Below are positions 1 through 6,269 of a stretch of DNA of 17,109 nucleotides, in pieces. Below the pieces are notes generated by a model. It was not told where the DNA came from and did no database searches. It worked only from the letters and a program-made list of their open reading frames with translations. The stretch's first letter is position 1, and every line of letters begins with the position of its first letter. Made by a program: the position numbers and the translations under genes. This DNA comes from Lachnospiraceae bacterium (GTDB lineage Bacteria; Bacillota; Clostridia; Lachnospirales; Lachnospiraceae), in NCBI GenBank assembly GCA_003446735.1, contig DMCJ01000138.1:1-17109 (forward strand), in the 5' to 3' direction.

Positions 1-217
1 GCGGCTGGAACCAGTGAGTAAAATGGGTCGCTCCTTTTTCTATGGCCCAGTTCCTCATCTCGGTCGCTACCGCATCGGCAACGCTGTTATCAAGCCTTTC
101 GTTTTCGTCGATCGTCTTCTTTAATGACGCATATACCTTATCGGAGAGCCTTGCTCTCATCACTCTGTCATCAAATACCAAAGATCCGAAAAGTTCAGGT
201 ACATTTACTTTTTCCAT
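1..217 (-). CDS. glnN: Glutamine synthetase type III, N-terminal fragment (runs off the window)
   Basis: Only the first 72 codons are visible; the rest lies beyond position 1. The protein would make glutamine from glutamate, ammonia and ATP in the cytosol as a large type III (GSIII) enzyme of about 700 residues. The visible part begins MEKVNVPELFGSLVFDD and reaches WAIEKGATHFTHWFQP, which match the N-terminal signatures of GSIII (FGSLVFND and the AIEKGATHYTHWFQP segment). The ATG at 217-215 follows a GGGAGG ribosome site. Upstream lie a consensus promoter (316-344) and an intrinsic terminator between promoter and gene, so expression may be controlled by attenuation. The 21-codon gene and the LysR gene lie further upstream. 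Family identification is firm; the gene is partial only because of the window edge. Confidence 0.93.
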   Translation of the reverse strand, partial: MEKVNVPELFGSLVFDDRVMRARLSDKVYASLKKTIDENERLDNSVADAVATEMRNWAIEKGATHFTHWFQP

Positions 218-261
218 GGTTTCATCCTCCCTGCCTTTAAATCTTTTAAAAATTTTTAAAC

Positions 262-299
262 AAAAAAAGGCGTCCCGGATAAAAATCCAAGACGCCTTT
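262..299 (-). terminator. Intrinsic terminator in the glnN leader (candidate attenuator)
   Basis: On the minus strand, CAAAGGCGTC pairs with GACGCCTTT (9-bp arms at 291-299 and 266-274). An inner GGAT-TTTT-ATCC stem sits above a 2-nt mismatch, and a run of seven T (268-262) follows. On the plus strand the T-run is poor, so it acts in the direction of glnN. It starts about 10 nt after the predicted transcription start and ends about 45 nt before the glnN start codon. A separate terminator (357-391) already ends the upstream small transcript, so this one is best read as a leader attenuator. No antiterminator partner is obvious. Confidence 0.75.
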
Positions 300-315
300 G
301 TCTTTACATTTTGCT

Positions 316-344
316 ATGATAAACTACCTTAATAAAATTGTCAA
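316..344 (-). promoter_or_regulatory. glnN promoter (sigma-70 type)
   Basis: Reading the minus strand, TTGACA (344-339) is separated by 17 bp from TATCAT (321-316), close to the vegetative consensus. Transcription would start near 309. The terminator hairpin follows at once, so the promoter would mostly give a short leader RNA unless termination is relieved. Confidence 0.75.
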
Positions 345-356
345 TACCAAACTTTT

Positions 357-391
357 AAAAAATGCGATGCGGGCTTTCGCCCGCTTTCGCA
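357..391 (-). terminator. Intrinsic terminator of the 21-codon gene
   Basis: On the minus strand, GCGGGC-GAAA-GCCCGC forms a GNRA-capped stem. It is extended by TGCGA/TCGCA across a small AA/A internal loop and followed by six T (362-357). It begins 25 nt after the stop of the 21-codon ORF, giving that gene its own end and separating it from glnN. Confidence 0.85.
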
Positions 392-416
392 CTAACCGCC
401 TTTTCAGCAACCGACA

Positions 417-482
417 TTATCTGCTGAATGTATCGTAGTATTCCTCTAATGCTATCTCAAGTGCTTCGATAAATTTCTTCAT
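417..482 (-). CDS. 21-residue micro-protein of unknown function
   Basis: The ORF reads M-KKFIEALEIALEEYYDTFS-R and stops with TAA at 419-417. I do not recognise a family. It is supported as a real gene by a GGAGG ribosome site 8 nt before the ATG, a near-consensus promoter (593-621), and a strong dedicated terminator (357-391), which together define a transcript of about 230 nt. The peptide is predicted to be one amphipathic helix, with hydrophobic residues F4, I5, L8, I10, L12, Y15, Y16 and F19 on one side and acidic residues on the other; it has no signal peptide. It lies between a divergent LysR gene and glnN, and the LysR-type dyad is placed as an activator site for its promoter. It may be a regulator of nitrogen metabolism or of glutamine synthetase (inference only). 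Alternatively the transcript is a small RNA and the ORF is incidental. Confidence 0.6.
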   Translation of the reverse strand: MKKFIEALEIALEEYYDTFSR

Positions 483-592
483 GATGATCGCCTCCGTTCC
501 ATGTTCTTTGATCTTTGTTTACTGTTATCGATATCACGGCCGGACCGCTGCAGCTCTTTTCGTTTTCTTCTTTTTTTCTTCTTTCTGACCTT

Positions 593-621
593 AATATACC
601 ACCTTGACCTGCTAGTGTAAA
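593..621 (-). promoter_or_regulatory. Promoter of the 21-codon gene, divergent from LysR
   Basis: On the minus strand, TTTACA (621-616) and TATATT (598-593) are separated by exactly 17 bp; the start would be near 586, leaving a purine-rich 5' leader of about 100 nt. It overlaps the plus-strand LysR promoter, so the two polymerases would compete. The LysR-type dyad is centred about 66 bp upstream of this start. Confidence 0.6.
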
Positions 622-632
622 ATACATATAAT
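604..632 (+). promoter_or_regulatory. Promoter of the LysR gene
   Basis: TTGACC (604-609), a 17-bp spacer, then TATAAT (627-632), with a second TATAAT at 632-637. The start is predicted near 639, so the dyad at 645-659 lies just inside the transcribed region, suiting autorepression. Confidence 0.65.
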
Positions 633-644
633 ATAATATCAGAT

Positions 645-659
645 ATACCTTTAAGGTAT
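645..659. promoter_or_regulatory. Candidate LysR binding site (T-N11-A dyad)
   Basis: ATACC-TTTAA-GGTAT is a 15-bp dyad that contains the LysR-family core T(646)-N11-A(658). It lies about +6 to +20 of the LysR promoter and near -66 of the divergent small-gene promoter, the usual position of a LysR recognition site for its target. Confidence 0.6.
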
Positions 660-676
660 GGCAACAGGAGGATACA

Positions 677-1546
677 ATGGAACTGCGTCATATGAGATAT
701 TTTTTAACAGTTGCCGAAGAAGGCAATCTTACAAAAGCTGCCGAAAGGCTCATGATAGCCCAGCCGCCTTTAAGCCGTCAGATAAAGGACCTTGAAGAAG
801 AGCTCGGGACTCCTCTTTTTGAAAGAAAGAATCACGGCGTCTCACTTACAGAAGCCGGGATAAGGTTCAGACAGTATGCAAGTCATATTGTCGCGCTTTC
901 CGACCGCTTAATGGAAGATATACGTGATATGTCCGAAGGCCTTAATGGGATACTTTATTTAGCCACCGTCGAAGCCAAGGCCCCGCAGATCATTTCAAAG
1001 TGGATATCATCATTCGGATCAAAACATCCTAACGTGGAATTCAATCTGTGGAACGGAAATACGGACGATGTCGTTCACAGGGTTAAGAACGGACTTTGCG
1101 AGATAGCGGTGATCACCGCTCCGTATGACGAAGAATCCCTGATCGGCCTGGAAATATATAAAGAGCCCTGGGTCGCAATGATCCCGGACTCTCATCCGCT
1201 TTCGAAAAAAAAGTCAAAGACGATCGAATTAAAGGACCTTAAGGACTGTAATCTGCTCATTCCTTCAAGGCAGTCCCGTTTAAGAGAGATCGAAGACTGG
1301 TTCGCTCCTCTTAACATAGAGCCTAAGGTCACCTGCCGCCTTGCCCATATGCAAAACGCCATAGAACTTACAAAACAGGGAGTCGGCGTCGCCATCTTCC
1401 CTGCTTCGGTTTCGGATTATATAAATGATATTACAATAAAAAAGATCGTTCATCCGAGTGTGGATGCCACATATGTCCTTATAAGGAGTAAAGAACATAA
1501 ACTCTCAAGGCTTGCCGAAGAATTCTGGAATGACATCACTTCTTAA
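677..1546 (+). CDS. LysR-family transcriptional regulator
   Basis: The 289-residue protein has the normal family length. Residues 1-60 form the winged helix-turn-helix (MELRHMRYFLTVAEEGNLTKA, then AQPPLSRQIKDLEEELG and LFER). Residues from about 90 to the end form the periplasmic-binding-protein-like effector domain (NGILYLATVEAK, CEIAVITAPYDEES, GVGVAIFPASV). AGGAGG at 666-671 sits 5 nt before the ATG. It acts as a DNA-binding tetramer that answers to a small co-inducer; the ligand cannot be told from the sequence. The T-N11-A dyad just upstream suggests autorepression plus activation of the divergent 21-codon gene. Proximity to glnN makes a nitrogen or glutamate signal plausible (inference). 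The gene is convergent with the GGDEF gene, with only 18 bp between them and no visible terminator. Confidence 0.92.
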   Translation: MELRHMRYFLTVAEEGNLTKAAERLMIAQPPLSRQIKDLEEELGTPLFERKNHGVSLTEAGIRFRQYASHIVALSDRLMEDIRDMSEGLNGILYLATVEAKAPQIISKWISSFGSKHPNVEFNLWNGNTDDVVHRVKNGLCEIAVITAPYDEESLIGLEIYKEPWVAMIPDSHPLSKKKSKTIELKDLKDCNLLIPSRQSRLREIEDWFAPLNIEPKVTCRLAHMQNAIELTKQGVGVAIFPASVSDYINDITIKKIVHPSVDATYVLIRSKEHKLSRLAEEFWNDITS

Positions 1547-1564
1547 GAACAGATCGCGAACTTA

Positions 1565-2623
1565 TCAGGAACGCATCCTTCTTTTCCTGTCCTCGTAAAA
1601 ACGATTTTTATCCTTATACATCTTCGATTCGGCCTTTACTATAAGATTACTCATATCAAGGCTCTCCCTGCTCCTGCATTCGATGCCGATGGATACATAA
1701 AAGTCTCTTTTTGCGAGTCTGTCTTTAAATTCATCGAGCATCTTTACGATCTCATATTCATCGGTATCCGCGACAAATACCACGAACTCATCACCGCCGA
1801 TGCGGTAGCTGTCTTTTTTTCCGAAGAGTTCCTTAATGCTGTCGGCGATGAACTTTAACATATCATCTCCGGCATAATGACCCTTTGAGTTATTCAGCTC
1901 ATGAAGTCCGTTGCCGTCCATATAGATGCAGCAAAGTGACTTTTTGCAATGCGCAGGATAGGTCTCAAGCTTTCCTTCATAACAGTTTCTGTTGTTAAGG
2001 CCGGTGAGCTGGTCTGTCTCGCTCATCACAAGGAGCTTATTCTCGAGCACATATCCTTTTATCTTTACAATATAGACTGCCGTCTCGGATATGACCGAAA
2101 GGATACCGAAGATTACGGCATCGGTGATATCTACCGAGCGCACCGAACCGGTCTTGGTAAGTGCAGCCATCACTATAAAAAGGATTATATAGAATATAAG
2201 GCTTGTTGCCATACGTATAGGTCTGTCGACAAATATGAGCGGCACGAAGATAAGCAGGACCATAAATGTAACAGTCTGCTGCTCCGGTCTTGTCAGGGTC
2301 GCGATACTGATCCCGTAAACGAGGAAAATGGATATCGCCATATATACGGCAACATAGGAAAGTACTGAGTATTTCTTTGAAAGCAGGGATATGATGATCT
2401 GAGCGATCGAAAAAACAATGCCGAATATATATACCGGCCTGGAAGATGCAAAGCCCGGTTCAAAAAAAGATATCACGAACATCCCGCATATCAGGGCGAC
2501 GGCAACGCACGCAAACAAAAAAGACATGAGTCCGTTGGATGCCTCGATCTTGTTTTTTACTCCGTCATAGCTTTCCTTATCCGTACCGCCGTAAAGAGCA
2601 AGGCTAACTATCCCGTTCCACAT
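1565..2623 (-). CDS. Membrane-bound GGDEF diguanylate cyclase
   Basis: The 352-residue protein would make c-di-GMP from two GTP at the inner face of the membrane. Residues about 30-190 hold five to six hydrophobic segments without a recognised sensor signature. The GGDEF domain fills about 200-345: ETDQLTGLNNRN at its start, YMDGNGLHELNNSKGH with the metal and substrate residues, and the canonical signature RIGGDEF (G276-F280). The inhibitory I-site RxxD before the signature is absent (GKKD stands there), so product inhibition is probably lost. The ATG at 2623-2621 follows a GGGAGA ribosome site, and a TTGACA-N17-TATCGT promoter lies upstream. It is divergent from the ABC operon and could supply c-di-GMP to the HD-GYP proteins further on. 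The catalytic call is firm; the sensed signal is unknown. Confidence 0.93.
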   Translation of the reverse strand: MWNGIVSLALYGGTDKESYDGVKNKIEASNGLMSFLFACVAVALICGMFVISFFEPGFASSRPVYIFGIVFSIAQIIISLLSKKYSVLSYVAVYMAISIFLVYGISIATLTRPEQQTVTFMVLLIFVPLIFVDRPIRMATSLIFYIILFIVMAALTKTGSVRSVDITDAVIFGILSVISETAVYIVKIKGYVLENKLLVMSETDQLTGLNNRNCYEGKLETYPAHCKKSLCCIYMDGNGLHELNNSKGHYAGDDMLKFIADSIKELFGKKDSYRIGGDEFVVFVADTDEYEIVKMLDEFKDRLAKRDFYVSIGIECRSRESLDMSNLIVKAESKMYKDKNRFYEDRKRRMRS

Positions 2624-2667
2624 ATTAATCTCCCTGTCCGGATACAGTCAATCTTCCTACAGATTTA

Positions 2668-2696
2668 ACGATATCATTTACACGGGGCATTGTCAA
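2668..2696 (-). promoter_or_regulatory. Promoter of the diguanylate cyclase gene
   Basis: On the minus strand, TTGACA (2696-2691) and TATCGT (2673-2668) are separated by 17 bp, with a TG extended -10 element directly before TATCGT. The start lies near 2661, giving a leader of about 38 nt. Confidence 0.6.
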
Positions 2697-2752
2697 CGCG
2701 GACAGGATCTGATCCGGGAAAACCATAGAAAGAAGTAATATAAAAACAGTTG

Positions 2753-2781
2753 TTGACAAACTAATATTGTAGTGATATCAT
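2753..2781 (+). promoter_or_regulatory. Promoter of the ABC transporter operon
   Basis: TTGACA (2753-2758), 17 bp, TATCAT (2776-2781) with an extended -10 TG (2773-2774). The start near 2788 gives a leader of about 85 nt. The -10 lies within a perfect dyad, so binding of a repressor would block it. Confidence 0.75.
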
Positions 2782-2791
2782 TTTGATATCA
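2773..2791. promoter_or_regulatory. Candidate operator, 19-bp perfect dyad over the -10 box
   Basis: TGATATCA, spacer TTT, TGATATCA. Each arm is itself a palindrome, so the site is both a direct and an inverted repeat. It covers the -10 hexamer and the predicted start, which fits a repressor operator for the ABC operon. No matching regulator gene sits beside the operon. Confidence 0.5.
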
Positions 2792-2803
2792 GTTAACCGA
2801 ACC

Positions 2804-2839
2804 CACACTCATCATCGCTTAAATGACGAAGCGGGTGTG
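2804..2839 (+). other. Possible stem-loop in the ABC operon leader
   Basis: CACAC (2804-2808) pairs with GTGTG (2835-2839), and CGCTT (2816-2820) with AAGCG (2829-2833), around an 8-nt loop with an asymmetric 7/1 internal loop. No T-run follows, so it is not a terminator; it may stabilise or regulate the leader. Confidence 0.3.
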
Positions 2840-2871
2840 ACAAACTTAACTAACAGAACGGAGATGTAATC

Positions 2872-3600
2872 ATGAGCGAAAAGATAATGCTTGAGATCAA
2901 AAACTATTCCAAATCCTACGGCGAAGGGAAAAAAGCCGCAGATAATGTTTCATTAAGTGTTATGAGCGGAGATATATACGGCTTCATAGGCCACAACGGC
3001 GCCGGTAAATCCACCACGATCCGCGCCGTGGTAGGCGTACTTGATTTTACCGAAGGCGAGATCTTCATCGATGGTCACTCGGTTAAAAACGAGCCTCTTA
3101 AGTGTAAGAAAGTCACCGCTTATATCCCCGACAACCCCGATCTTTACGATAATCTTACCGGGATCCAGTACCTTAATTTCGTTGCAGATGTCTTTGATAT
3201 AGATGCAAATGTAAGACAGGAGAAGATCAAAAAATATGCGGATCTTTTCGAGATAACCGACTCTCTCGGAGACCTTATAGGTTCCTATTCACACGGCATG
3301 AAGCAGAAAGTCGCGATCATATCGGCTCTTATCCATGACCCGAAGCTTTTAGTCTTAGATGAGCCCTTTGTGGGACTTGATCCCAAGGCAACATTTACCT
3401 TAAAGGAGATCATGCACGAGATGTGCGAAAAGGGAACCGCAGTATTCTTTTCAACACATGTACTCGATGTTGCCGAGAAGCTCTGCAACAAAGTCGCCAT
3501 CATAAAACAGGGCAGGATCATCGACTCCGGCACCATGGAAGAGATCACCGCCGGTCATTCACTTGAAGAGACATTCCTGGAGGCAGACAATGAAAAATGA
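2872..3600 (+). CDS. ABC transporter ATP-binding protein
   Basis: The 242-residue ATPase would power the permease encoded next. Visible motifs are Walker A GHNGAGKST (40-48), a signature reading SHGMKQK (140-146), Walker B LLVLDEP (159-165), the D-loop GLD (168-170) and the switch histidine H196 in FSTH. At the Q-loop position the usual glutamine appears to be replaced (YIPDNPDLY, 84-92), a variation I believe occurs in ABC-2-type exporters. The ATG follows GGAG at 2860-2863. Its stop overlaps the permease start by 11 nt, so the two are translationally coupled. Regulation is likely through the dyad operator at 2773-2791. The substrate is unknown; exporters of this type carry peptides, lipids or drugs. 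Confidence 0.93.
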   Translation: MSEKIMLEIKNYSKSYGEGKKAADNVSLSVMSGDIYGFIGHNGAGKSTTIRAVVGVLDFTEGEIFIDGHSVKNEPLKCKKVTAYIPDNPDLYDNLTGIQYLNFVADVFDIDANVRQEKIKKYADLFEITDSLGDLIGSYSHGMKQKVAIISALIHDPKLLVLDEPFVGLDPKATFTLKEIMHEMCEKGTAVFFSTHVLDVAEKLCNKVAIIKQGRIIDSGTMEEITAGHSLEETFLEADNEK

Positions 3601-5194
3601 TAATACTCTCCTTCTTAAGACTCTCCTTTTATCAACGAGTCTTCCAAATACATACAGATACACAAAAGATAAGAAAAAGAAAAACCGCGTCATCGCCGCT
3701 TATATAGGTTTTGCCATCATTTATGCGATGCTGATCGGATACAGTCTGTTATCCTGTATCGGATACGGAAAAATCGGTATGTCCGATGTCATTCCCCTCT
3801 TAAACGCACTTGCTATAAGTGCTCTGGCCTTTGTATTTACATTCTTTAAGACAAACGGCTATCTTTTTAACTTTAAGGAATATGATATGCTGATGTCGCT
3901 CCCGTTTAAGAGCAGCACCGTAGCAGCATGCAAATTTCTCTATATGTATATAAAGAGCCTTCCCTGGTATCTTTGCATATCGTTTTCGATGATGGTCGGA
4001 TACGGATACTTTAAGAACCCGAACGTTATTGTCTATCCCATATGGTTCTTTCTTACTTTCCTTATCCCGTTTATCCCGATGCTCCTTGCATCTTTCCTTG
4101 GATTTATCATCGCCCGTTTAAGTTCGGGCTTTAAAAAGAAAAACACCATACAGACGGTACTTACTTTAATATTCATATTATTCTGTTTCTCGATCCAGTA
4201 TATAATACAGGGCATTGTCGAAAATGATGCGGCAGTTCAGACTCTTTCATACATTTCCGATGCATTAAACAATGTGGCAAAGTATTACCCTCCCGCCGGA
4301 TGGTTCGCATCTGCGGTAACAGTTCTTTCCATATCCGATATCCTGCTTTTTACCGGTGTTACACTTGTCCTGTTTTCCCTGGTATTTTATATCGTCGGAA
4401 GATCTTATCGGAATATCAACTCCGCGCTTAAGTCACATGCCTCTGCAAAGAATTACAAAATGACAGCGCAGAAGCATCATTCCGTATTAAATGCCATAGC
4501 TTTTAAGGAATTTAAGAGGCTCACCGGCTCCACCGTATACATGACAAACGGGATGATCGGTTATTTCCTCGTAGCTATAATCAGTATCCTGTCACTTGTC
4601 ATCGGCTTTGACAAACTGATCCATATCATAACAAAAGGGGCTCCGTTTGACTATTCCGTAGTAACGCCGGCTATCCCCTTTTTCGTATACTTCTTTACCG
4701 GAATGATGGCAACGACCGCATGCTCGTTTTCTCTTGAAGGTAAAAACTACTGGATAGTTCAAAGTCTTCCCATAAGCAGAAAGACTCTCGCCAAAGGAAA
4801 GATGCTCTTTAACATGTATCTGTCGGTTCCCGTCACTTTATTCGGGATACTCTGCCTTAGCATATCCGCAAAGGTTCCTTTGTCAGAGATGATATCATAC
4901 CTGCTTCTCGGGATCAGCTTATGTGCATTTTCAACTACGTGGGGATGTGTATGCGGAATAAAGCATATGCGTCTTGACTGGGAGAATGAGGTTGAAGTGA
5001 TAAAGCAGGGCGCAGCCGTATCGATCTATCTGCTTCCGAACATGTTTGCGACAATGCTGCTTATCACAGGTGCCATCGCTCTTGGCATGAAGCTCAATCA
5101 CAGGATAATAGCACTTATCATGATATGTGTCTCATCTATGCTGGCTGCTCTTTCCTATCTTAAAGCAATGGCGTTATCAAAGGAAAACATGTAA
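3590..5194 (+). CDS. ABC-2-type transporter permease
   Basis: The 534-residue polytopic membrane protein is the partner of the ATPase just upstream. I chose the ATG at 3590 because GGAGG (3579-3583) lies 6 nt before it; an in-frame ATG at 3563 lies inside the ATPase gene and lacks an RBS. After a basic N-terminus (KDKKKKNR) there are about ten to twelve hydrophobic segments in two halves (residues about 30-270 and about 310-530), joined by a cytosolic loop with a basic patch. The motif FKEYDMLMSLPFKSS in the first half and WIVQSLPISRKTLAKGK in the second are equivalent coupling-type segments, which suggests an internally duplicated permease. The size and layout fit large ABC-2-like exporters of Firmicutes. 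No substrate can be assigned. The gene ends 27 bp from the convergent trmO stop. Confidence 0.85.
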   Translation: MKNDNTLLLKTLLLSTSLPNTYRYTKDKKKKNRVIAAYIGFAIIYAMLIGYSLLSCIGYGKIGMSDVIPLLNALAISALAFVFTFFKTNGYLFNFKEYDMLMSLPFKSSTVAACKFLYMYIKSLPWYLCISFSMMVGYGYFKNPNVIVYPIWFFLTFLIPFIPMLLASFLGFIIARLSSGFKKKNTIQTVLTLIFILFCFSIQYIIQGIVENDAAVQTLSYISDALNNVAKYYPPAGWFASAVTVLSISDILLFTGVTLVLFSLVFYIVGRSYRNINSALKSHASAKNYKMTAQKHHSVLNAIAFKEFKRLTGSTVYMTNGMIGYFLVAIISILSLVIGFDKLIHIITKGAPFDYSVVTPAIPFFVYFFTGMMATTACSFSLEGKNYWIVQSLPISRKTLAKGKMLFNMYLSVPVTLFGILCLSISAKVPLSEMISYLLLGISLCAFSTTWGCVCGIKHMRLDWENEVEVIKQGAAVSIYLLPNMFATMLLITGAIALGMKLNHRIIALIMICVSSMLAALSYLKAMALSKENM

Positions 5195-5221
5195 AACGCA
5201 TATACATACAAAGCTTAGGCC

Positions 5222-5893
5222 TTAAAGCCTGTCTGCTTCTTCTATAACAGCCGTATCGCCTGATACTTTGAACCTTATGTTCATTTCGTTATAGGCCATT
5301 CCCCATATACGGCTCTCATCATTAATATATCTGGTCCTCGGATCCAAGGAGATGAGTCCCTTGATGATCTCGATATCACCTGCCGGGATCTTCTTTGAGA
5401 TTTCATCGGGGATGATGACCTTGAGTTTTTTAAAAGGTCTTTCCCCGACGAACCCGTCTTTTGCATCGGGGATCATATCCGAATATGGGATATAGGGCTT
5501 TATGTCATATACGGGCGTATCGTTTAACATGTCAACCCCGCTTACATCGATCACGATCCCATACTTTTCGTCTTCCCTTATCTTCTCTATCTTTACCACC
5601 GACATCCCGATCGGATTCGGACGAAACGGAGATCTTGATGCAAATACACCGATCTTTTCCTTTCCTCCGAGGCGGGGCGGTGAAACGGTCGCGGCAAATT
5701 CCTCTCTGTGGGCCAAGGAAAAATCCCACAATATCCATAAATGCGAAAAGCCCGAAAGACCTTTAAAGGCCTCGGGCTGTCTGTATTGGGGCTTAAATAT
5801 GATCGTTCCGGGAACACCCGCGATAAGTCCGCTCTGTCTCGGTATCCCGAACTTCTCCGGAAACGGAGTCTTTATCCTTGCTATTATCTCCAA
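5222..5893 (-). CDS. trmO: tRNA (N6-threonylcarbamoyladenosine-37-N6)-methyltransferase TrmO
   Basis: The 223-residue protein would use S-adenosylmethionine to add a methyl group to t6A at position 37 of threonine tRNAs, making m6t6A. It shows the TrmO/TsaA beta-barrel signatures: PFPEKFGIPRQ (10-20), FSHLWILWDF (49-58), PPRLGG (72-77) and GVFASRSPFRPNPIG (82-96), the SAM-binding and dimer core. A C-terminal domain of about 70 residues follows (YINDESRIWGMAYN), as in the full-length E. coli type. The start is TTG at 5893-5891, with AGAGG 6 nt upstream and no better ATG nearby. It is the last gene of a three-gene operon, 22 nt after the unknown 113-residue ORF. Family identity is very clear. 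Confidence 0.93.
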   Translation of the reverse strand: MEIIARIKTPFPEKFGIPRQSGLIAGVPGTIIFKPQYRQPEAFKGLSGFSHLWILWDFSLAHREEFAATVSPPRLGGKEKIGVFASRSPFRPNPIGMSVVKIEKIREDEKYGIVIDVSGVDMLNDTPVYDIKPYIPYSDMIPDAKDGFVGERPFKKLKVIIPDEISKKIPAGDIEIIKGLISLDPRTRYINDESRIWGMAYNEMNIRFKVSGDTAVIEEADRL

Positions 5894-5915
5894 TGCAAAC
5901 CTCTGTATAAAATGA

Positions 5916-6257
5916 TCACTGATATTCGGGATAAGTCTCGGGATAGGGCTCTATCCCGAATAAGAATCTGACTTCCTTTTCTATCTTTTCATCCGGATAG
6001 GATATGGGAAAAATGGCCAGATCATCGGTGACTCCGACGTTGGCATACTTCTCGTCGTCGGTCCCTCCTATGGTTATATATTCCACTCCGTCTATCTCAA
6101 CGATATCTGCGCGATAATATTCACCGCTTAGCTCAAAGGTATCCCTTAAGCCTATCTCTTCCTTAAATGTTGTATTAAGGTCAGGCCGCCGGACCGCGTT
6201 GTATTTTTCAAAGAATTCTTCCAAAAGGATCAGTTTTTCTTCAGCTGTCTTAGTCAT
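5916..6257 (-). CDS. Hypothetical acidic protein, 113 residues
   Basis: I do not recognise this family. The protein is soluble, acidic and has no signal peptide, membrane segment or Cys/His cluster. The N-terminal third looks helical (AEEKLILLEEFFEKYN) and the middle looks like beta strands (YRADIVEIDGVEYITIGG). It ends in a proline/tyrosine tail (PYPETYPEYQ). The ATG at 6257 follows AGGGGA, 12 nt after the HAD gene stop, and trmO starts 22 nt after its own stop. It is therefore a genuine middle gene of the operon and probably a small cytosolic accessory protein. No function is assigned. Confidence 0.75.
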   Translation of the reverse strand: MTKTAEEKLILLEEFFEKYNAVRRPDLNTTFKEEIGLRDTFELSGEYYRADIVEIDGVEYITIGGTDDEKYANVGVTDDLAIFPISYPDEKIEKEVRFLFGIEPYPETYPEYQ

Positions 6258-6269
6258 TTATATCCCCTC

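Noticed and set aside
42..332. 96-codon plus-strand ORF
   Set aside because: It is antisense to glnN and runs through the glnN promoter and terminator; no ribosome site.
245..344. ANTAR-type RNA or T-box in the glnN leader
   Set aside because: The ANTAR element needs two hairpins with specific hexaloops and the T-box needs a long leader; only one hairpin fits between the promoter and the gene.
479..691. 70-codon minus-strand ORF over the LysR promoter region
   Set aside because: It covers both divergent promoters and the LysR start, is a low-complexity Lys/Arg-rich run from a purine-rich leader, and has no RBS. Only the 21-codon ORF in another frame is supported.
3563..3589. Upstream ATG of the permease
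   Set aside because: No RBS, deep inside the ATPase gene; the ATG at 3590 has GGAGG at 6 nt.
5211..5238. Possible terminator between the permease and trmO
   Set aside because: AGGC/GCCT gives only a 4-bp stem with an outer AAGC/GCTT, and there is no T-run on either strand.
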